In this document: positions 26,271 to 34,713 of the stretch, one piece after another
How positions within the stretch are numbered: the stretch's first letter is position 1
How the letters are laid out: each line of letters opens with the position of its first letter
NCBI RefSeq assembly: GCF_049856175.1
Contig: NZ_JBNDNA010000003.1
Location: forward strand, 62,001 to 126,000
Direction of reading: 5' to 3'
DNA length: 64,000 bases
Source: JB111 sp049856175
GTDB taxonomy: Bacteria; Actinomycetota; Actinomycetes; Actinomycetales; Actinomycetaceae
Position numbers and translations under genes: made by a program
The notes under the pieces: model-generated
What the model saw: the letters and a program-made list of their open reading frames with translations, nothing else
Database searches by the model: none
What the model was told of the DNA's origin: nothing

Positions 26271-26888
26271 CTACGCGGTCCGACGCACTCCGGCGATCCT
26301 CAGCGCGTACTCGCCATACTGCCGGGACAGCTCCTCGGGCGTCGTGTCGCCGCCGCCGACGCGGAACCAGCGCGAGACGCTCACGCACATCTCGCGGATA
26401 GCGAACGAGGCGAGCTTGGCGGACTCGACGTCGAACACGCCGGCGTCCACACCGTCGACGATGATCTGTCTGAACGCCCTCTCGTGCCAGCGACGCTTCT
26501 CGCGCACGAGGCTCCGGGCCGGGTCCTCGAGGTGGACGGCGTCCCCGTTGACGACCATGGTCTCCCGGCGGTGGACGGCATGCCGGAACGCGTACACCTC
26601 GGTCGCCCGGCGGAGGCGCTCGACCGGGTCGGTGACACCCTCGGTCGCCGCGGTGAACTCGTCGACCACAGCGGTGATGGTGCTGGTGGTGATGGCGTCG
26701 AGCAGCGAGGCCTTCGACGTCATGTGGTTGTAGAGACTCGGTGTCCTGATCCCGAGTGCCTCGGCGATCTGGCGGAGCGTGGTGCCGTGGTACCCGCGTT
26801 CCGCGAACAGCGTGAGAGCCATGTCGAGCACTGCCGCGCTCGACACCGCGGGAGCTCTCTCCGTGGGGGTGCTGGTGCCCTGAACCAT
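26271..26888 (-). CDS. TetR-family transcriptional regulator, paralogue of the one at 14,266
   Basis: A 205-residue regulator with the helix-turn-helix TLFAERGYHGTTLRQIAEALG followed by IRTPSLYNHMTSK. The ligand domain ends EMCVSVSRWFRVGGGD, which closely matches the other TetR of the island. The ATG at 26888 has GGGAGGG upstream. A perfect AACGCGCGTT palindrome lies about 55 bases before the start. The two paralogues bracket the regulon and may bind related operators. Confidence 0.88.
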   Translation of the reverse strand: MVQGTSTPTERAPAVSSAAVLDMALTLFAERGYHGTTLRQIAEALGIRTPSLYNHMTSKASLLDAITTSTITAVVDEFTAATEGVTDPVERLRRATEVYAFRHAVHRRETMVVNGDAVHLEDPARSLVREKRRWHERAFRQIIVDGVDAGVFDVESAKLASFAIREMCVSVSRWFRVGGGDTTPEELSRQYGEYALRIAGVRRTA

Positions 26889-26940
26889 CGATGACCCTCC
26901 CGGACCGTGTGCGATGCGCGACGTCCTGCTCGTCCAGAAG

Positions 26941-26957
26941 ACTAACGCGCGTTCGCC
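26941..26957. promoter_or_regulatory. Palindrome upstream of the second TetR gene
   Basis: ACTAACGCGCGTTCG contains the perfect 10-bp palindrome AACGCGCGTT (26944-26953). It has the same AACG/CGTT halves as O1-O3 but with a 2-base instead of a 6-base spacer. It could be the autoregulatory site of this TetR. Binding is inferred. Confidence 0.45.
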
Positions 26958-26980
26958 ACAGGCGCTGCTCTTGCCCGCGT

Positions 26981-27018
26981 AGTGAAAGCAAGAACCCCGG
27001 ACCCTTGCGGATCCGGGG
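26981..27018 (-). terminator. Rho-independent terminator of tRNA-Ser
   Basis: On the minus strand a 7-bp stem (CCCCGGA and TCCGGGG, at 27012-27018 and 26995-27001) with a 10-base loop is followed by TTCTTGCTTT. It starts 11 bases after the tRNA 3' end. Confidence 0.75.
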
Positions 27019-27028
27019 CTTCTCCCTG

Positions 27029-27113
27029 CGGAGGATGAGGGATTCGAACCCTCGAGGGCTTGCACCCAACACGCTTTCCAAGCGTGCGCCATAGGCCACT
27101 AGGCGAATCCTCC
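27029..27113 (-). tRNA. tRNA-Ser (anticodon GGA)
   Basis: The minus strand folds as a class II tRNA of 85 nt. The acceptor stem is GGAGGAT with ATCCTCC, the anticodon arm CACGC-TTGGAAA-GCGTG gives anticodon GGA, the variable arm is long, and the T-arm is CCCTC-GTTCGAATC-type. The discriminator is G, as required for serine tRNAs. CA follows the discriminator; the last C of CCA would be templated differently here. Confidence 0.95.
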
Positions 27114-27231
27114 TGGGCCGCGTGCCGGGGCGCGCGGTACCGGGGATCGATCCTACCCGAGTCGGCCGGGCGCCTCACGCCCCGACGGCGAGTGACGGGC
27201 CACAGTCCTCGGCACCGGTCCCCACGACTTG

Positions 27232-27237
27232 TAGACT
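27232..27237 (+). promoter_or_regulatory. Probable -10 box of the SRP RNA gene
   Basis: TAGACT ends 8 bases before the first base of the SRP RNA stem at 27246. I do not see a convincing -35 box at the usual distance. Confidence 0.5.
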
Positions 27238-27245
27238 TGTCACCA

Positions 27246-27333
27246 GACCCCCCGTGCGGCGGCATCTCGCTGAACCCCCCCAGGGCCGGAAGGCAGCAAG
27301 GGTAGGCGGGCTCTACCGGGTGCGCGGGGGGTC
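27246..27333 (+). ncRNA. ffs: Signal recognition particle RNA, small bacterial type (4.5S)
   Basis: The hairpin ends pair over GACCCCCCGTGCG and GTGCGCGGGGGGTC. The conserved domain IV core is visible as CAGGGCCGGAAGGCAGCAAGGG, which holds the GGAA tetraloop and the asymmetric loop bound by Ffh. It lies just upstream of dnaX, a common actinobacterial position. The true ends may extend a few bases on either side. Confidence 0.93.
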
Positions 27334-27393
27334 CCTTCATGCCCTGTGGGGACGCGACGCACCGTGTCCCCTCGCCCGGTTAGGGTCGACCCC

Positions 27394-30300
27394 GTGACGA
27401 CAGCCCTGTATCGCCGGTACCGCCCGGACACCTTCCAGGAGGTCGTGGGCCAGGAGCACGTCACCGAGCCGCTCATGGCCGCGCTGCGCACCGGCCGCAT
27501 CACGCACGCCTACCTCTTCTCCGGTCCGCGCGGCTGCGGCAAGACCACGTCGGCCCGGATCCTCGCGCGCTGCCTCAACTGCACGCAGGGCCCCACCGAC
27601 ACCCCGTGCGGGACGTGCGACTCGTGCGTCGAGCTCGCGCGCGGGGGAAGTGGCTCGCTCGACGTCGTCGAGATCGACGCAGCCAGCCACAACGGCGTCG
27701 ACGACGCCCGCGAGCTGCGCGAGCGCGCGTCCTACGCCCCCGTGCGCGACCGGTACAAGGTGTTCATCCTCGACGAGGCGCACATGGTCACGCCCCAGGG
27801 CTTCAACGCCCTGCTCAAGCTCGTCGAGGAGCCCCCGGAGCACGTGAAGTTCGTCTTCGCGACGACGGAGCCCGAGAAGGTCATCGGCACGATCCGCTCG
27901 CGCACGCACCACTACCCCTTCCGGCTGGTGGGGCCCCGGGTCCTCACCGGCTACCTGGGCTCGCTCGCCGAGGCCGAGGGGGTGCAGGTCGCCGAGGGCG
28001 TCCTGCCGATGGTCGTGCGGGCGGGCGGCGGGTCCGTCCGTGACTCGCTGTCGGTCCTCGACCAGCTCGTGGCGGGCTCGGCCGGCGGCACGCTCGCACT
28101 CGACCGCGCCTCCGCGCTGCTGGGGTTCACCGACTCGGCGCTGCTCGACTCGGTCGTCGACGCGCTCGTCGACCGGGACGGCGCAGCGCTGTTCGACGTC
28201 GTCGACGACATCGTGGCGACCGGCCACGACCCCCGACGGTTCGTCGAGGACCTCCTCGAGCGGCTCCGCGACCTCGTCGTCATCTCGGTCGCCGGGGAGC
28301 AGGCCGACTCCGTGCTCCGCGGGGTCCCGCAGGACCAGCTGACGCGCATGCAGGACCAGGCTCAGCGCATGGGCTCCGCCCGCCTGAGCCGGGCCGCCGA
28401 CCTGACGAACGCCGCCCTGTCGGAGATGACCGGGGCCACGAGCCCGCGCCTGCACCTCGAGCTGCTGTGCGCACGGATCCTGCTGCCCGGCGTCGGGGAC
28501 GCGGAGGCCGGCATCCTCGCGCGCGTCGAGACGGTCGAGCAGGCCCTCGCCTCGGGCGGGGCGATCGCCCACGACGGCGGCGCGTCGGCACCGCAGGCGC
28601 CGCCCGCCCGAGGGAGTGCACCCGGGCGCGCGACGACCGGCGGCGACGTCGGTCGGGAGATCGAGGGTGCCGGTCCGCTCGCCGCAGGCCGCCCTGCAGG
28701 GGATGCCCGCACGGAGGTCGACCCCGGCCCGGGCGTTTCGTCCGCGGGCGGGCAGGTGTCGGACGCGGGGGCCGCGCCCGCCGGGTCGGGGAGCGAGCCC
28801 GCGCAGGTGCCGCCGGAGCCCGTGGTCGCGCCGGACTGGCGCGACATGCTCTCGCCCCCCGTGGCGCCGTCGTCCGGCGGGTCGTCCGACGGGGGCGCGT
28901 CGCCGGCAGAGTCGGCGGACCGTCCGGGTGCCGTGAGCCGCTCGACCACGAGCCCGTCGACCGCGGGCAAGGCACCGGACGGAGTCGCCGCGGACGCGGC
29001 AGCGGCACCGCCGCCGGCCCCGTCCGCAGAGCCGGCGGCCGACCGGCAGGTGCCACCGCCGTCGGGCACCGCACAGGCGCGGGACGACGCCCCGACGCCA
29101 GCGGGGCCGCACCGCCCGGAGGGCCAGGGAGGCGCATCGCAGGGCGACATGCCCGCGGACGGCACCGCTGGCCCGAGCGCGGCCGACGGGACGGCGGACG
29201 GCATCGGCCCGGAGGCGGTCTCGAAACGCTGGAGCGAGGTCGTCGAGGTGCTGGCCGGGCTGCGCCGCGCCACCTGGGCGCTCGTGTCGCAGAACGCCGT
29301 CGTCGGCGACGTCTCCTCGGACGAGGTGCGCCTCGACTTCCCGAGTGCCGGACTCGCCGACGCCTTCCGCAACGGCGGGCACGCGGAGCCGGTCGAGGAG
29401 GCGCTGCGACGCACGTTCGGTGTGCGGCTCCGCACGACGTCGGCCGTGGCGGGCGCTCCTCCCGGCGGCGGTGCGGACGCCCAGACGTCCGGGGCGCGGG
29501 GACGCTCGCCCCGCCCGGGACGACCCGCGGGCGCGCGCGGCAGCGGCTCCGACGACGACCCCGGTCATCGAGCCCCCGAGCCCGAGCCCCCCGCGGACCC
29601 GTACGACGCACCGCCGCACGCCCCGAAGCCCGGCGCGGCCACCGGGGACGGCTCCGAGGTCGGAGCCCACCCGCCGGAGCAGGGCGCGCCGACGCCCGGC
29701 GTCCCCCTGACGCCCGAGGGCGAGCCTGCCGTCGACCCGGACGGCGGGCCGTCCTCGCACGCCCACGCGGAGCCGGAGACCGACCCGGGCCCGCCCGCCG
29801 ACGGCCACCGCGCGCCGTCCGACGGCCACCGTCCGCCGGGCGCCCCCCTCGACCACGAGGCGACGGAGTCACGCACGCCCGCCCCGCCGCCGGTGAGCGC
29901 TGAGGCGACGGAGTCACGCCCGCCCGCCCCGCCGCCGGTGGGTCCGGACGGCTGGCCGGCCGTGGCCGTGCCCGGCCGAGCCCTGCGAGAGGCCGCGGCC
30001 GGGGACGAGGGCTCGGAACGGGCCGCCTCCGTGGCCCCGGCGTCCGTGGCACCCGTACCCACCACACCGATGTCGTCGACGTCGCCGGCCGCTCCGACGT
30101 CGTCGACCTCGCCCGGCGCAGCGACATCGCCCGGCTCACCCGGCGGTCCGGGCGCGGGGCCGGGCGTGAGCGCGAGTCCCGACGAGGACGATCTCGCCGA
30201 CCTGCCCGGACCCGAGGTCGCGGACGAGGACGGCTGGTCCGCCCCGGCCGGGCCGCGCGGCCCGGTGGGCGAGGCCGTCGACGAGAGCTCCGTCGTCGGC

Positions 30301-30762
30301 CCGGACCAGGACGCGGCCGGTCCCGACGTGGACGGTTCCGACACGGAGGGTCCTGACGCGGCCGGCGCCGAGGCGTACGGGCCCGGCGCCGGGCGCGACG
30401 GCGCCGGCGCATACACCGCGGACCGGGGCGTGTACGGCGACCACCCGCCCCCGGACGAGCGCTACGCACCCGAGGACGACGGTCCGGAGCCGCCGCCCGT
30501 CGTGCTGCCCGGGCAGCGACCCCTCGACGGCGGCGAGGAGCCTGCGGGGAACGCCGGGCGGGGCGCCGGCACCGGACCGGGTGGCACCGGTCAGGAACGC
30601 CCGGCCCGGCCCCGGGTCGACCCGGCCGACGACCAGCCCTCCCCGGACGACGAGGACGCGGACCAGTCCGGCCTCATGGGGGTCGACCTGCTGATCTCCG
30701 CGTTCGGCGCGCGGATCCTCGAGAAACGGTCACCGGGCGCCGATGTCCCCCCGGGGACGTAG
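27394..30762 (+). CDS. dnaX: DNA polymerase III subunit gamma/tau
   Basis: A 1,122-residue clamp-loader ATPase, far longer than typical. The ATPase core spans residues 1-370: Walker A GPRGCGKTT near 45, a zinc site in ARCLNC and CGTCDSC, DEAH near 127, sensor FVFATTEPEKVIGTIRSR. Residues 390-610 and 685-1080 are Pro/Gly/Ala/Asp-rich and appear disordered. A folded tau-like segment (RWSEVVEVLAGLRRATWALVS) lies near 612-680, and a conserved tail with LMGVDLLISAFGARILE ends the protein. The GTG at 27394 is 7 bases after TAGGGT, so the message is probably leaderless. No frameshift site of the E. coli type was seen. Confidence 0.95.
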   Translation: MTTALYRRYRPDTFQEVVGQEHVTEPLMAALRTGRITHAYLFSGPRGCGKTTSARILARCLNCTQGPTDTPCGTCDSCVELARGGSGSLDVVEIDAASHNGVDDARELRERASYAPVRDRYKVFILDEAHMVTPQGFNALLKLVEEPPEHVKFVFATTEPEKVIGTIRSRTHHYPFRLVGPRVLTGYLGSLAEAEGVQVAEGVLPMVVRAGGGSVRDSLSVLDQLVAGSAGGTLALDRASALLGFTDSALLDSVVDALVDRDGAALFDVVDDIVATGHDPRRFVEDLLERLRDLVVISVAGEQADSVLRGVPQDQLTRMQDQAQRMGSARLSRAADLTNAALSEMTGATSPRLHLELLCARILLPGVGDAEAGILARVETVEQALASGGAIAHDGGASAPQAPPARGSAPGRATTGGDVGREIEGAGPLAAGRPAGDARTEVDPGPGVSSAGGQVSDAGAAPAGSGSEPAQVPPEPVVAPDWRDMLSPPVAPSSGGSSDGGASPAESADRPGAVSRSTTSPSTAGKAPDGVAADAAAAPPPAPSAEPAADRQVPPPSGTAQARDDAPTPAGPHRPEGQGGASQGDMPADGTAGPSAADGTADGIGPEAVSKRWSEVVEVLAGLRRATWALVSQNAVVGDVSSDEVRLDFPSAGLADAFRNGGHAEPVEEALRRTFGVRLRTTSAVAGAPPGGGADAQTSGARGRSPRPGRPAGARGSGSDDDPGHRAPEPEPPADPYDAPPHAPKPGAATGDGSEVGAHPPEQGAPTPGVPLTPEGEPAVDPDGGPSSHAHAEPETDPGPPADGHRAPSDGHRPPGAPLDHEATESRTPAPPPVSAEATESRPPAPPPVGPDGWPAVAVPGRALREAAAGDEGSERAASVAPASVAPVPTTPMSSTSPAAPTSSTSPGAATSPGSPGGPGAGPGVSASPDEDDLADLPGPEVADEDGWSAPAGPRGPVGEAVDESSVVGPDQDAAGPDVDGSDTEGPDAAGAEAYGPGAGRDGAGAYTADRGVYGDHPPPDERYAPEDDGPEPPPVVLPGQRPLDGGEEPAGNAGRGAGTGPGGTGQERPARPRVDPADDQPSPDDEDADQSGLMGVDLLISAFGARILEKRSPGADVPPGT

Positions 30763-30771
30763 GCTTCCCGC

Positions 30772-31371
30772 GTGTACGACGGCGCGGTTCAGGACCTGAT
30801 CGACGAGCTCGGGCAGCTGCCCGGGATCGGGCCGAAGTCTGCCCAGCGCATCGCGTTCCACGTGCTCGCCGCCGACCCGGAGGACGTGGCCCGCCTCGCC
30901 ACGGCCCTCGTCGAGGTCAAGGCCAAGGTCCGGTTCTGCGACGAGTGCGGGAACGTGGCCGAGGCCGAGCTGTGCCGGATATGCGCCGACGAGCGCCGCA
31001 CCTACGCGCTGCTGTGCGTCGTCGAGGAGCCCAAGGACGTCGTCGCCATCGAGCGCACGCGCGAGTTCCGCGGCCGGTACCACGTGCTCGGGGGAGTCAT
31101 CGATCCGCTCCGGGGGGTCGGCCCGAACGACCTGCGGATCGCCGACCTGCTCACCCGCATCGGCAAGCACCCGGTCGAGGAGGTCATCCTCGCCATGGAC
31201 CCCAACATCGAGGGCGAGGCCACGGCCACCTACCTCACCCGCCTGCTCGGACAGCTCGAGATCCCGGTCTCGCGCCTCGCCGTCGGGCTCCCCGCCGGCG
31301 GCGACCTCGACTACGCCGACGAGGTCACCCTCGGCCGGTCGTTCGAGGGCCGCACGCGCATCTCGTCCTGA
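30772..31371 (+). CDS. recR: Recombination mediator protein RecR
   Basis: A 199-residue protein with the helix-hairpin-helix LGQLPGIGPKSAQRIAFH, the zinc finger CDECGNVAEAELCRIC, and the Toprim motifs LCVVEEPKDVVAIERT and LAMDPNIEGEATATYL. It loads RecA with RecO and RecF during gap repair. GTG start at 30772; TAGGCT, overlapping the dnaX stop, lies 6 bases upstream, so it can also be made from its own leaderless transcript. Neighbour to dnaX as in most actinobacteria. Confidence 0.97.
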   Translation: MYDGAVQDLIDELGQLPGIGPKSAQRIAFHVLAADPEDVARLATALVEVKAKVRFCDECGNVAEAELCRICADERRTYALLCVVEEPKDVVAIERTREFRGRYHVLGGVIDPLRGVGPNDLRIADLLTRIGKHPVEEVILAMDPNIEGEATATYLTRLLGQLEIPVSRLAVGLPAGGDLDYADEVTLGRSFEGRTRISS

Positions 31372-31380
31372 GCCCCGGCC

Positions 31381-32166
31381 GTGCCCGAGATCGACCTCAC
31401 GGTCCTCCTGCTGCTCGCCCTCGCGGGGCTGGCCGCCGGCTGGGTCGACGCCGTCGTGGGCGGCGGCGGCCTCATCCAGCTCCCCGCCCTCCTCCTCGTC
31501 CCCGGGATGAGCCCGCTCGCGGCCGTGGCCACCAACAAGGTCGGCTCGATCATGGGCACGACCGTCAGCTCGATCACCTACTACCGGCGCGTGCACGTCG
31601 ACCTGCGCACCGCGCTCCCGATGGCGGGCGCCGCGCTGCTCGCGGCGGTCGGCGGCGCGGCGATCGCCTCCTCGATCCCCGAGCAGGCGTTCACCCCGAT
31701 CATCCTCGGCGCCTGCGTGGCGGTCCTCGTCTACACGGTGGCCCGGCCCAGCGTCGGCCGCGACAACGCGCTGCGGCTCACCGGCCGGCGGCACCTCGCC
31801 GCGGCCTGCGCGATCGGCGCCGTCATCGGCATGTACGACGGCGTGCTCGGCCCCGGCACCGGATCCTTCCTCGTCATCAGCCTCGTCGGCCTGCTCGGGT
31901 ACGCGTTCCTCCAGGCCTCCGGCATCGCCAAGATCGTCAACCTCGCGACCAACCTCGGCGCGCTGCTCTTCTTCGTCCCCGCGGGCCACGTGGTCTGGGC
32001 GGCGGGCCTCGCCGTCGGCGTCGGCAACCTCGCCGGCGGCTACCTGGGGGCCCGCACGGCGGTCGCCCGCGGGTCCGGGTTCGTGCGCGTGGTGTTCGTC
32101 GTCGTCGTCTCGGTCCTCGTCGTGCGGCTGGGCCGGCAGATGGGTGACGAGCTCGGCTGGTGGTGA
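31381..32166 (+). CDS. TSUP-family (TauE/SafE) membrane permease
   Basis: A 261-residue protein with about 8 hydrophobic helices. It carries the two family repeats: GWVDAVVGGGGLIQLPALL near the N-terminus and IGMYDGVLGPGTGSFLVIS in the second half, with ATNKVGSIMGTTVSS between. TSUP proteins move sulfonates, sulfite or other organic anions. GTG start, 9 bases after recR. Substrate and link to recR are unknown. Confidence 0.88.
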   Translation: MPEIDLTVLLLLALAGLAAGWVDAVVGGGGLIQLPALLLVPGMSPLAAVATNKVGSIMGTTVSSITYYRRVHVDLRTALPMAGAALLAAVGGAAIASSIPEQAFTPIILGACVAVLVYTVARPSVGRDNALRLTGRRHLAAACAIGAVIGMYDGVLGPGTGSFLVISLVGLLGYAFLQASGIAKIVNLATNLGALLFFVPAGHVVWAAGLAVGVGNLAGGYLGARTAVARGSGFVRVVFVVVVSVLVVRLGRQMGDELGWW

Positions 32167-32268
32167 CCGGGCCCCGCGACGGTGGCCCCCGCTACGACGG
32201 GACCCCGTGTGAGGCGTCACTCGGGTCCGCGGATCGGGACCACCTGTCCGGCCCTCGGGCGGCCGCCC

Positions 32269-32274
32269 TATCCT
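32269..32274 (+). promoter_or_regulatory. Candidate -10 box of lysC-asd
   Basis: TATCCT lies 69 bases before the lysC GTG in a 176-bp gap. No good -35 box is visible, and I see no riboswitch-like structure in the leader. Confidence 0.35.
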
Positions 32275-32342
32275 TGTCGGCACGACGACGTCGGCGGTGG
32301 CCTGATCCGTCGGCACACCATCGACCAGCGGGAGGCACCGCA

Positions 32343-33617
32343 GTGGCACGTGTCGTGCAGAAGTTCGGCGGGTCCTCCGTCAGTGACGCCGAGGCGCTGC
32401 GGCGGGTCGCGCGCCGGATCGCCGCGACGAAGAAGGCCGGCCACGAGGTCGTGGTCGTCGTCTCCGCGATGGGTGACACGACGGACGACCTGCTCGACCT
32501 CGCCGCCCAGGTGATGCCCGACGACCCGCCGGCCCGCGAGCTCGACATCCTCCTGACCGCCGGCGAGCGCATCTCGATGTCGCTGCTCGCGATGGCGCTG
32601 ACGGGCGAGGGTGTACGCGCCCGGTCCTACACCGGTCAGCAGGCCGGCCTCGTCACCGACATCAACTACGGGCGCGCGTCCATCGTCAAGATGGCGCCCG
32701 AGCGGATCCTGCAGACGCTGCAGGACGACCAGGTGGCCATCGTCGCCGGCTTCCAGGGTGTCAACGAGCGCAACGACGTCACCACGCTGGGCCGCGGCGG
32801 CTCCGACACGACCGCCGTCGCGCTCGCCGCGTCGCTGGACGCCGACGTCTGCGAGATCTTCTCCGACGTCGACGGCCTGTTCACCGCCGACCCGCGCATC
32901 GTGCCCAAGGCCCGGAAGATCGAACGGATCTCGTTCGAGGAGACGCTCGAGCTCGCCTCCCACGGGGCGAAGATCCTCCACCTGCGGGCCGTCGAGTTCG
33001 CCCGCCGCTACGGCGTGCCGCTGCACGTGCGCTCGTCGTTCTCGAACCTGGAGGGGACCCTGGTCACCTCCGAGGACACCTACGAGGGAGCCGACATGGA
33101 AGAACCGATCATCTCGGGCATCGCCCACGACGAGAGCCAGTCGAAGATCACCGTGGTCGACGTGCCGGACATCCCCGGCTCCGCCTCGAGGCTCTTCCGG
33201 GTCGTGGCCGCCGCCGAGGCGAACATCGACATGATCGTCCAGAACGTCTCCGCCAAGGCGACGGGGACGACCGACATCTCCTTCACGCTCCCCACCACGC
33301 AGGTCGCCGCCGCGCGGCGCGCGCTCGAGGCCGCCCGGGAGGAGATCGGGTACGGCGAGCTGCGCGCGGACGAGGAGGTCGGCCTCCTCTCTCTCGTGGG
33401 CGCCGGCATGCGCTCGAACCCGGGCGTCTCCGCGCGCCTCTTCGACGCCCTGTACAACGCGGGCATCAACATCGAGATGATCTCGACGTCGGAGATCCGC
33501 ATCTCCGTCGTCACGCGGGGCGAGGACCTGACGGCGGCGGTGCGCGCGGTGCACACCGCCTTCGACCTCGACGCGCAGGACACCGAGGCCGTCGTGTACG
33601 GAGGGACCGGGCGATGA
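32343..33617 (+). CDS. lysC: Aspartate kinase (alpha subunit, full length)
   Basis: A 424-residue monofunctional aspartokinase: VQKFGGSSVSDAEALRRVA at the N-terminus, GGSDTTAVALAASLDAD near 160, and two C-terminal ACT domains (ITVVDVPDIPGSASRLF and LSLVGAGMRSNPGVSARLF) that normally bind lysine and threonine. GGGAGG precedes the GTG. An internal start at 33,096 probably yields the separate beta subunit. It phosphorylates aspartate at the head of the lysine, threonine, methionine and diaminopimelate pathway. asd follows with an ATGA overlap. Confidence 0.97.
   Translation: MARVVQKFGGSSVSDAEALRRVARRIAATKKAGHEVVVVVSAMGDTTDDLLDLAAQVMPDDPPARELDILLTAGERISMSLLAMALTGEGVRARSYTGQQAGLVTDINYGRASIVKMAPERILQTLQDDQVAIVAGFQGVNERNDVTTLGRGGSDTTAVALAASLDADVCEIFSDVDGLFTADPRIVPKARKIERISFEETLELASHGAKILHLRAVEFARRYGVPLHVRSSFSNLEGTLVTSEDTYEGADMEEPIISGIAHDESQSKITVVDVPDIPGSASRLFRVVAAAEANIDMIVQNVSAKATGTTDISFTLPTTQVAAARRALEAAREEIGYGELRADEEVGLLSLVGAGMRSNPGVSARLFDALYNAGINIEMISTSEIRISVVTRGEDLTAAVRAVHTAFDLDAQDTEAVVYGGTGR
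33096..33617 (+). CDS. lysC: Aspartate kinase beta subunit from an internal in-frame start
   Basis: The ATG at 33096 (residue 252 of the full protein) is preceded by GAGGGAG at 6 bases and begins MEEPIISGIAHDE, the usual N-terminus of the separately translated beta subunit in Corynebacterium and Bacillus. The 173-residue product would hold only the two ACT regulatory domains and form an alpha2-beta2 enzyme. The site and the sequence are seen; use of the start is inferred from the family. Confidence 0.7.
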   Translation: MEEPIISGIAHDESQSKITVVDVPDIPGSASRLFRVVAAAEANIDMIVQNVSAKATGTTDISFTLPTTQVAAARRALEAAREEIGYGELRADEEVGLLSLVGAGMRSNPGVSARLFDALYNAGINIEMISTSEIRISVVTRGEDLTAAVRAVHTAFDLDAQDTEAVVYGGTGR

Positions 33618-34660
33618 AGGGACTCAAGGTCGCGGTCGTCGGTGCGACCGGACAGGTCGGACGCGTGATGCGCGAGCTCCTCGCGCAGCGCGAGCTCTCC
33701 CCGGCGGACGTGCGCTTCGTCGCCACCGCCCGTTCGGCCGGCACGCGCCTGCCGTTCCGGGGCGAGGAGATCGTGGTCGAGGACATCGAGACCGCCGACC
33801 TCGCGGGCATCGACGTCGCGCTGTTCTCCGCGGGAGGCGGCACCTCGCGGGAGTGGGCGCCGCGGTTCGCCGAGGCCGGTGCGGTCGTCGTCGACAACTC
33901 CTCCGCGTTCCGCAAGGACCCCGAGGTCCCGCTCGTCGTCTCCGAGGTCAACCCGCACGCGGTGGCCGCCCGCCCCAAGGGGATCGTCGCCAACCCCAAC
34001 TGCACGACGATGGCCGCGATGCCGGCCCTCAAGGCCCTGCACGAGGCCGCCGGGCTGGTCCGCCTCACCGTGACGAGCTACCAGGCGGTCTCCGGCTCCG
34101 GTCTCGCCGGCGTGCGCGAGCTCGCCGGCCAGGTCCGTGCGGGCGTCACGCAGGACATCGAGGCACTCGCCCTGGACGGCGGTGCCGTCGACCTGCCCGC
34201 CCCCGAGGTCTACGCCGAGCCGATCGCCTTCAACGTCGTCGCCCTCGCGGGGAGCATCGTGGACGACGGCTCGCGGGAGACCGACGAGGAGCAGAAGCTG
34301 CGCAACGAGTCCCGCAAGATCCTCGAGCTGCCGGAGCTGCGCGTGTCCGGCACGTGCGTGCGCGTCCCGACCTTCACGGGCCACGGCATGTCGGTCAACG
34401 CCGAGTTCGAGCGGGAGATCGGCCCCGAGCAGGCCCTCGAGGTGCTCGCCACGGCCCCCGGTGTGGCCCTCGACGACCTGCCGACCCCGCTCAAGGGAAC
34501 GGGCCGGGACGAGACGCTCGTGGGCCGTGTCCGCGCCGACGGCGCCGCCCCGGACGGTCGCGGGATCGCGATGTTCGTCGTCGGCGACAACCTGCGCAAG
34601 GGTGCCGCCCTCAACACCGTCCAGATCGGGGAGCTGCTCGCGGCCGAGCTGGCCGGCTGA
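33614..34660 (+). CDS. asd: Aspartate-semialdehyde dehydrogenase
   Basis: A 348-residue enzyme with VVGATGQVGRVMRELL (NADP loop), FSAGGGTSREWAP, NSSAFRKDPEVPLVVSEVN, the catalytic cysteine in GIVANPNCTTMAAMPAL near residue 130, and the base histidine in VPTFTGHGMSVN. It reduces aspartyl phosphate made by LysC. The ATG overlaps the lysC stop, and the strong hairpin at 34,676 closes the operon. Confidence 0.97.
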   Translation: MKGLKVAVVGATGQVGRVMRELLAQRELSPADVRFVATARSAGTRLPFRGEEIVVEDIETADLAGIDVALFSAGGGTSREWAPRFAEAGAVVVDNSSAFRKDPEVPLVVSEVNPHAVAARPKGIVANPNCTTMAAMPALKALHEAAGLVRLTVTSYQAVSGSGLAGVRELAGQVRAGVTQDIEALALDGGAVDLPAPEVYAEPIAFNVVALAGSIVDDGSRETDEEQKLRNESRKILELPELRVSGTCVRVPTFTGHGMSVNAEFEREIGPEQALEVLATAPGVALDDLPTPLKGTGRDETLVGRVRADGAAPDGRGIAMFVVGDNLRKGAALNTVQIGELLAAELAG

Positions 34661-34675
34661 CCTCCGGGACGCCCG

Positions 34676-34713
34676 CGCGGGGCCCGTGGACCTGTGGGTC
34701 CGCGGGCCCCGCG
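34676..34713 (+). terminator. Long GC-rich hairpin after asd
   Basis: Arms 34676-34692 and 34697-34713 pair over 17 bp with one mismatch around a TGTG loop. It begins 16 bases after the asd stop. It has no U-tract, as usual in actinobacteria. The remaining 210 bp up to the acyltransferase gene show nothing else I recognise. Confidence 0.8.

Noticed and set aside
27394..30762. Programmed frameshift in dnaX for a short gamma form
   Set aside because: No A- or G-rich slippery heptamer with a following hairpin was seen near the end of the ATPase core.
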